From positions 26,087,390 through 26,151,389 of the forward strand of contig NC_043986.1 of NCBI RefSeq assembly GCF_902150065.1: DNA of 64,000 nt. Direction: 5' to 3'. Below, one piece after another: positions 22,314-64,000 of the stretch. The notes below the pieces were generated by a model, which was not told the origin of the DNA, searched no databases, and saw only the letters and a list, made by a program, of their open reading frames with translations. Each line of letters starts with the position of its first letter. Within the stretch, counting starts at the first letter, position 1. The position numbers and the translations under genes were made by a program. The DNA is from Myripristis murdjan. Its lineage: Eukaryota > Chordata > Actinopteri > Holocentriformes > Holocentridae.

Positions 22314-23150
22314 GGGGGGATCTGCAGCTACACAAATATCAAGATAGTCCATTTGAGAATGATACCAGTGAAAACACTGTAATGTGATTACAAACTTTGT
22401 TTGAGTATCTCATAATAGAAAGATGGGCTATATCAAGTTATAATTGGGTAAATAAATAACCTGCCCTCCACCAGCAAATTTTGCACAGTACAGGTGAGTG
22501 CATCTGTCACGTTTCATCAAAAAATGATAAATCATGATAATTTTAAATTATATACATTTTATATACTGATTGAAAGATTTCCAGATGACAGGGAAACTAT
22601 AGAATGGTGTTTTGGCATTGGACACTGATAAACAAGACCAAATATGCCTCACCCTTTAGTCTCAGTGGCATGTTTTAACCAAAACAGCAATCTGCACGCC
22701 TTACAGAGGTTGAAAACCAATAAAAAATGGTTATTATGGAGCTTATGGATGTATATATCCAGATCATATACAGTGCAGAGCTGATTAGGTATAGCTGGAA
22801 ATTAATATAAAAAGCTGCCTGTGGCCCGTTCACTAAAACATTCCTATCTGTTTCCATCTGAGACTACAATTGTGTAGGAGTTTAGGCTCTTTTTTTTTTT
22901 TTAATACTTGCATATTTATATTTCACTGCCCTCTGCTGTCAAAGCTGCTCCATTGCTGTTGCAGAGGGGAGTGTGAAGCAGTGTGAACAAACAACACAGA
23001 GCCACGCAGACTTTGTCAAAGTTATTATTGTAGAATACTTTGATGTATTTTTTTCTTTCATACAGACAAAAGGTGTTGGACTTATTCCCAGTAAATTCTC
23101 TTAGATTTCCATACAGTTTTAGTCTACAGTATACAGGTGTGTTCTTCCTC
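21482..23150. other. Intergenic, with a G27 run at 22293-22319
   Basis: No gene is supported. A run of nine or more T is followed by an uninterrupted stretch of 27 G, which could form quadruplex or triplex DNA but could also be an assembly-unstable homopolymer. The remainder is AT-rich single-copy-looking sequence. Confidence 0.45.
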
Positions 23151-23161
23151 ATATATAGATA

Positions 23162-26100
23162 TTTATTTGCTTAAATAACAGGCAGGTAACTCTTTAATAT
23201 ATTCAATAGTCTTTATATTTTTTTCTTCTTTTTTTGTTTGTTTTTTGGTCTTTTTTTATTTCAGCACAGTTAAGGCTGCATTTTCTGTCTGCAGAACAGC
23301 GCTGCAGTGTGCAAGAAGAGGGACCATTCCACACAATATTTACAACAGTATGTATAATGAATAATGTAAAATCTCAAATTTCGTCCCGTTGTGACATGGC
23401 AGTAAACACTTGGAGCAGATCTAAAAGAGCAGCCTAAACAATGCAAGCGGGGGGGCTGCATTGCACTTCTGCAGTCTCTAGCTCTGCATCACCCTCCAGT
23501 TCTCCATCCTTCCTGGGTCCCCTCTTTGCCCAGTCTTGTAGATCATAATGAGGTACGTTTGTATCTCCTGGTCTCTATTTACAGAGTGGTATCTCTGGTC
23601 TTAAGAGAGACTAAGCATCTCCACACCTCTGCACACTTCAGGGGCTGTTCAGTGGACAGAAAACACAGCCCTCAGAATATGCTCAGGAGAATGTGCAACT
23701 GTCTTTTTTTCCATCAGTGGGAGCACCGGTGGAGAAAATCAAGAGTAATAATAATCAGAATAATAATAGTAATATACAAGCGCTTCCATTTTGTTGTTCC
23801 TCTCTTTACAAAAAGCAATAGGATTAAAAGAAAGAAACATCGAAAAATAAGTAAATAAATGTGTAACAGGAACTTGGTACCTGTAAATCAAAGATGCACA
23901 TGTGCACATTTGGGCGATCTGTACAGTAGTGGTGCAAGTTGTACAATAATTTATAACTTTGATAGTAAATATATTCTTTTTCACATTGTGTTTTCCCTCC
24001 TGTTGTCTCACAAGATCATGATGCAACGTGGCTGGACAGATGGACAGAGATAGCTGGAACTGGACAGTCGAATTTACACCACTGTAGTTTATCTGCCAGT
24101 TGGCGTGTCTGTTTGTGTGTGCGTCTGTGTGTGTGTGTGTTTGTGTGTGTGTGTTTCATAGACTGCAGAAAGCATTGACAGAGCTGTGCTAAGAGGTGCT
24201 GAAATAGAATAGATCAGGTTAGACTTGAACAGGATCTGGGTGTGTATGCGTGTGTGAGAGATAGAGAGAGAAAGAGAGAGGAGAGCAGATGTGGAGAGAT
24301 CATAGCATACAGTAGTGACAGTAGCCTAAATGATTTACCAACACATAAAGAGTGACATTAATGATACCAAATGCATGCTTCAAAACAGACAGACCAATAC
24401 AATGTCACCACCCTCCTGCCCTCTGACAGGCCAGTTTTTTTTGGATGGCGGCGATGATGATGAGCATTCAATAAGACAAGAGTTCTAGAAGACAGGTAAG
24501 GGTGTTCCCAGAGAGCCCTGCATGCATCCAGAAATAGAACTAGCAGGACAGACATGTATCTCTCTCTCTCTCGCTCTTTTTGCATGTGTTAATGTCTGCG
24601 TCATACATTTATTTTCTAATTCTATGTCTGGGTGCAGCTGCTGACATGGCAGTCTGTTGCATATTGTCTGCCCCTGCCTTTTTTCTCTGGTGGTGGGACC
24701 AGTTGATTACTCGGGGATACCAGGCTCATCAGGAGACAACTGAGGGAGACGGGCGAGGACGGGAAGGGGGAGGGTGGTGGTGGAAGAGGGGGAGAAAGTG
24801 GGTGGGGGGCGGTTGGGGGCCCAGGGCTGCATTGCATTGCAGTCACGCTCCGAGGCAACACGACATCAGCGGTCCACCCACACCTAGTGCAACATGGGAT
24901 ACAGGAGGGCACTCTCACACCCGGTCTGGAATGTGATGAGGTCGTTTGGAATGTTATGTTCCATGGAATGTCGAGGTGGAATAGGCGAGATGACAGTGGA
25001 ACGTAATGCCATGAACGCTACACCCGCTGTCGGATGGGCGGCTGTCAATATATGTTCTGTGATTTTTTTTTTTCTTTTTTCTTTCCTTTGGTAGGGATCT
25101 ATTCGTGCAGTCGTGTCATGCCCTGTTATTTTGGACCGCTCCAAGATAACATGGCATCTTAAGGTGCCCGATTAACAAACTGCACAAATTGATGATGAGG
25201 AATGCACATTATTCACTAAAGTAATGAAAGAAGGACATGACACATGAGCTTTCATTGGTCAGAATCTGTGTGGGCTTTCAGCCTGATGGCAAGAGTGAAA
25301 ACTGACCACTGAAGGGGATCGTTCACATAATCAGACACGTCCGATTGCTTAAGGAGACAGTTGCTTCTCAGCGGTGGTTTCTTCAAAGTGACTGGACTGA
25401 ACAGGTCAGATGAAACAGAATCTCTGTTGCCATGTATCCACAACACACACAGAGACGAGTAGAGGACAGTGGTACGTGACAGAGACGACCCGATGAGCAG
25501 GAAAACAGGTGGACGTTTGCACGAGCACATGTAAGTCTTAAAGGGCCATCGCCTGTGCATTGTGTGATTGACGGTGTTTAAAGGGTTAATGCTTCACAAG
25601 CATTCAGCTTCAACAAAAACAAAACAAAAACGAACAAAGGCTGATATACCCAACGACAAGAGAGACAGACGAGAAAGAGCGGAGGGAAAAGGCTGGAAAC
25701 AACAAAAGGGGACTGAGGAACAGCAAGAGAGAAGATGATGGAGCCAGAGAGAGAAAAATAAAGAGGCTGGAGGAGGACGGCATCCTGGGCTCGTCCAGAA
25801 ACAGTGACCATACGTACTCATTGACATGAAAGGGGGCTGCAACCTAATTTCGAGCTGTACGGGGTGAGTGTATGTATACAGGTGCACACCACAGAGTCAA
25901 ACGGATGACAGATACTGCCCACTGCATCATCTCACAGCAGGGCAGGTGGCGAAACCGCTCATGTGGACTTATGGGGTGGCATTCAAGGACTTGCAAGTCA
26001 GGCTGGAAAAAGAACAGCGATGGCCATGAATAGTTCAGTGTTGTCACTTCCCAGACATTGAAATTATATATATTTTCTCCTCCTTTTGTTCTATTTTTTT

Positions 26101-27123
26101 TTTTTTTTTTTTTTTTTTTGCAGCCGTTCTATAATTCAATTACTATTAGGTTTAAATGAACAGTATCCTTGTTTGCAATTTGTTTTTATGTTTTTTGTCA
26201 GTTTTTTTTTTTTCAGAATAGACAAGACATTACACATACACACATAGAAAGAGAAGACAGAGGAATGATACTTGAAAAATGAAAAATGAACATAAAAAAG
26301 CTTGATGCGGAATTTTTGCATGAGAGCTGACGGAGTAATCGAAATGACTGAACAAATGTGAAAGAGAGAAATGAATGAGCACCAATAAATAGAGAAATAA
26401 ACGGACATGGACGAATAAATAAACGGAAATGAGATGCAGTTAAAGCTGTGACAAAGCGTCAGATATATCGCAAGCAAATTTCAAAGTGGCTGTAGATCAT
26501 AACCAGACAAATGACAACAGTGGTGTCATGGTAGGTAGGCAGGTAGTGACAAGAACACTAATGAGGAACACCAATAGAAACAGAGTGAGTCAGCCCCCAT
26601 AGCCACATGGCCCTGTTCTGCTGATGCTTTGTGGGATATGCAGTTTTGATCCAACTGTGCCCATTGCCATCCCTCCCTACCCCACCGTTGCTCCAAGAAA
26701 GCAGCCAGAGCAGACCTGTGTGTGTATGTGTGTATGACAAGTGTGTGTGTGTGTGTGTGTGTGTCTGAGGTCAGGGTGGGGTGGGCGGGGTCTCGGGGGG
26801 ACGTGATAGAGGGGTTCAGGGAGGTTTCGGGAGGGGAGAGGGGGTTAAATTGAGAGGGCTGGAGCAAGGGCAAAGGGAGGGAAAGTCGCAATGTTCCCAG
26901 GGAGTTTGCGAGAAGAAGTCTTCAACCATTGTCCACTCCCTCCTGTACCTCCCTCATCCTTCGCTCCTTCCTCCTTTGCTTGATATAAGGGAAATCTGAT
27001 ATGATGAAAATGTCTTCTGTGAGTCCTCAGCCCTCTCTTCCCCTCCCCTCCCCTCCCCTCCCATTCCCAAGACTCCGATCCCCCGTTTCCTCCGTTTTCC
27101 ACCCCAGCCCCCCCTCAGCTCAG
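23162..27123 (-). other. Candidate long 3' UTR of atp2b3
   Basis: About 4 kb between the atp2b3 stop and the first plausible distal AATAAA on the minus strand (TTTATT at about 23162-23167) contains no other gene. PMCA mRNAs usually have multi-kilobase 3' UTRs. The interval contains GT tracts (about 24115-24153, 26742-26764), a T26 run at 26094-26119 and GA-rich segments. The true cleavage site could be nearer the stop. Confidence 0.35.
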
Positions 27124-60914
<33,791 letters not shown>

Positions 60915-61565
60915 GGTGGCTGTCGTTGACATGTTGGTGACGTTTGGATTGTAAGTCCTTTTTTTTTGTTTTGTTTTGTTTTGGTCCTCCTTTCTCGCGT
61001 GAGTCCGTCCTCAAGTCAGTTCCCCTTTAGTTTGGTTGGTGGAGGGTTGCTCATGTGCTCATTGGTCAAAATCTGTCTTTCCCCCTGCTTTGCTTCCTTT
61101 CTCTAAAGTTTTAATGCAAAAGAAATGTCTAACCCTGTTTTATTTTCTATAAGGGAAATGAAGGGGTGTTTGTTTATTTGTTTTGGGGGGGGGTTTGTTC
61201 TTCTTCTCTTTGCCTGGCTAACTAGGCAGAGTCTCCCACTACTCCTTTACTTCTCCATCAGAGGAGGAGGAGGGTGAGGGGGATGAAGGATGACGAGCAG
61301 GGGCGGTTCAGGAGCGTGGCGTGTGGCCGAATCCAGCTTTCTTCCCCTTTGTCTCCTTGGCGACTCCGCTCTTTCCTCGTTGCTGTCCCCCTCCCTCCAG
61401 GGTCACGGCCAGTCCATGGACAGACAAACGGGCCGGCAGACGGACAGACAGGGGTGGAGGAATGACGGACGGATGGAGAGAGGGGCGAGCGAGGCTGAGG
61501 CGGCTGAAAAACCAGAGACAGGAAGTGGATCCGGTACAGGGTCGCTACTGCTGCACCACCAGGAC
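60915..61565 (-). other. atp2b3 5' UTR exon portion
   Basis: A good acceptor (TCTCCGTTTAG) at 61566-61567 suggests that the first coding exon begins at 61565 with about 650 bases of 5' UTR, and that at least one further non-coding exon lies upstream. No promoter could be identified in 61.6-64 kb. Confidence 0.4.
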
Positions 61566-61930
61566 CTAAACGGAGAGAGAGGGGAAGAGAATAAACATTA
61601 CTACTGTATTTACACAATGGGTGAGCCTAAATTTATTTGTGATGCTAATAGTAATGATGTAATGACTAAAAAATTACAATTAATAAACAAGTCTGTATCT
61701 TCAGACCGAGCTGGTCTACCTTAGACAATACTGCTACGCAGGGGGTTTATGAGCACACTAATAATCAGATCCTAACCTGATTAAGGCGATGCACAATTAA
61801 AGCAAATGTCATGTAAACACCTTTGATTATCTTATTCACAGCAAGGTTATAGTCGGAGTTGTTTATTGGCCATGTAAACACATCAGTCTGAGGGAGCTGA
61901 CCTGGATTCACAGGTAAAGACATTCAGCGG

Positions 61931-62283
61931 TCTGGGCAATATGGACAAAATAAAATACAGTATGTTTGACCAAATACCTCCATATCAATACTGTGCTGAT
62001 ATCATGAGGATGACAAGTGGTGTGTTCAGAAAATGTTTACATAATGAGATTTTTGATAAACACTCAGTAGTAATGTGATGATGACCAAGCAGGTAGAGGT
62101 TAATAATAGAGCCGAGCAGTCTAGTAAGTTCAGAAAATTGCATCCATCTACTGTGATGCAGCCTTTAAACCAGGAAAACGCATCACTTGTGCCATATCAT
62201 GACAGTACAATATCCAAAATCCCAGATGATATCTGGCCTTACATCATGATATCAATATAATACTGATAAACTGCCCAACCCTA
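61931..62283. repeat. MITE-like repeat, second copy
   Basis: Begins CTGGGCAATATGGACAAAAT and ends ACTGATAAACTGCCCAACCC. The GGGCA/TGCCC ends are inverted. The interior shares blocks with 45700-45945. Non-coding; lies upstream of atp2b3. Confidence 0.65.
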
Positions 62284-64000
62284 ACTCACATCAAGGTGTC
62301 AGGTAAAAAACAAAAACAAAAAAATTCATACAAAAAGTTAAAATTTTTCATCTAATACTGTGTAGGCTTCAAGATGGATCTGATTACATCACTAATTGTA
62401 TTTCCCTGAGAAACTAATCTGTAAAGTAAATCCATGCAAATGTATATGCTTCACCCAAACTGCTTTATTTACAGTATCACGGGCATGTAAACAAGTCCAG
62501 AGTCTCTAAGTCTCCGGCAGACCTTACAGCATAAGATTAGCCTATTCAAAAGTTACTCTGCTGTGTCCACACTGACACAAAGCATCATCTGCCTGGATTA
62601 ATTCAGGCCCCTTGTAGGTTTGATGTTAATTAATACATGTTCAATTGGTTCAGTTTAAGAGGTGGCTCTTGAGACCAGAAAACAGGAAATCTCCAAGTCA
62701 GACGCTCTTGTTGAATCCACTGGAACACAATTTCCTAATCACTGAATTAACGTTTTAGGCCATCTCTGGAATTGATTTCATTAAAACAAATCAGACACCG
62801 ATGATGTGCAGTACCATCTATTAAAACAACAGCGGGCTGAATTCATCCCAAATAGGCTGTTAGTGCTGGCTGCAACAGCACAAAACATATATGATATGTT
62901 ATGAATCCCTACTAGGGTATTTCACAAACAGATGAACATTAAAAAAAGAACTGCAGCTCATCATTAATTCCTTTTCGCATGCTAACTTTCCACTCTTGGC
63001 TCTCCCTCTGCTCCCGGGCCCTTGAATCTTCTCCCTCCCTGTCTCCTCTCTGTCCTGGCATGCCTCTATCCTGACTGAGAGTGTTAGTTTATGACTGAGT
63101 CACCCTGCTCTGCCTTTGAAGCTTCTCCTCTCTACCTCGTTCCTTATCTGCCTCTCTGTCGATTTAACTGTATCTATCTACTCTATCGGTGTGCGCCTAA
63201 CAACTGTATTCATGCACCTTGTCTTGTGGCATTTCATCACTTGTTTCTCTTTCTCCCCTCTCTCTCCCGACTCCCTCATTTTGACTAAGTCGCACTCTCC
63301 CCGTCTATCTGCTTCCTGCGACTGCAATCATTTATTTACTCAGCCAGTCGCGCATTTTCTCTCCAGCCCGGTCTCTCACTCACTGATTCTGTCTGATTTT
63401 ATAATGCTCACACAGACGACGCTCTTCTGTTCATCCTCCCCGACGACTGCGACTAACTCTGACCACGTCTCTCTGTTTGGCTCTCTTTGTGCCGTGGTTT
63501 CGGTGTGAAATGTGTGTGTGTCTGCAATATTACATAAATTGCAAGAAAAACAACTTTTTGTCACTGGCTAAGTAGCTCACGCATTCTCAGCTCCCTCTCC
63601 CTTTAACACACACACACACACACACACATCATACACACAGACATTCACATATGGCATAACTTATATGATCGCTGACATGACACGCACACACCTATATGTG
63701 TCGCACAAATGTGTCTTCCCTCAAATGCTTGGGGGAGAGAGAGACAGGAAAGAGAGCGAGAGAGAGTGGGTTGCCATGGCTGAATATGTGTTTGAACATG
63801 AAAAGAGTCAGACAAAAGGTCACCATTATCCTCAGTGGCCTGCCCATTCATCCTGAATGCTGGCCCTGCCTCTACACACACCATCCCTCAGAGGGTCAGA
63901 GCAATTTAATTGTGTTTTAAAGGAGAGTGGCCGGTCCATAACCCCAGGTATTTTCTATTCGCCACGGCAGCAGGAGGAAGAAGGTTGAGAAGGATACAGA
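62284..64000. other. Upstream flank of atp2b3, no gene seen
   Basis: AT-rich sequence, then a pyrimidine-rich interval (63000-63480) and a (CA)n array at 63606-63628. It may be 5' UTR intron of atp2b3. Open frames here lack recognisable motifs. Confidence 0.5.

Overview
The window is nuclear DNA from a ray-finned fish, almost certainly a teleost and probably percomorph-like. The evidence is vertebrate multi-exon genes with GT-AG introns, very dense CA/GT and CT/GA microsatellites, Tc1-like, hAT-like and Kolobok-like DNA transposons, and LINE 3' tails ending in TATC arrays. No bacterial, organellar, rRNA, tRNA or CRISPR sequence was seen.

Layout. 1-1.1 kb: a possible first coding exon of an unrecognised minus-strand gene with a TATA box. 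2.8-3.4 kb: mrpl49 (+), a single open exon. 4.2-7.8 kb: haus7 (-), nine exons rebuilt base by base. 8.2-9.9 kb: las1l (+), a single open exon facing away from haus7 across a 421-bp shared promoter. 11.3-14.2 kb: crebzf (+), with one non-coding and one coding exon. 14.5-15.2 kb: one copy of an unidentified dispersed repeat; its sister copy lies at 27.9-28.5 kb. 16.6-21.1 kb: a complete-ended Kolobok (T2-like) DNA transposon with TTAA target duplications. It carries two convergent genes: a decayed transposase and an open reading frame for a cysteine-rich protein resembling the intracellular C-terminal (ballast) domain of the P2X7 receptor. 21.3-21.5 kb: a near-perfect hairpin hAT MITE with an 8-bp target duplication. 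23-61.6 kb: atp2b3 (-), a plasma-membrane calcium pump (PMCA3). All coding exons are found, including the alternative exons of splice sites A and C, and they join into a frame of 1,296 codons plus stop. Its introns hold a deleted Tc1 element, MITEs, a 59-bp minisatellite and many microsatellites. 61.6-64 kb: upstream flank.

How the genes relate. mrpl49, haus7, las1l and crebzf are housekeeping or regulatory genes (mitochondrial translation, augmin-dependent spindle assembly, rRNA processing, bZIP regulation) with CpG/ETS-type promoters. They do not form a pathway. haus7 next to atp2b3 matches the human Xq28 order HAUS7-BGN-ATP2B3, and this is what favours PMCA3 over the other PMCA paralogues. 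No biglycan gene was seen between them.

The most unusual item is the Kolobok element whose second gene is a P2X7-ballast-type protein. Family identifications are from memory of the proteins; no searches were run.
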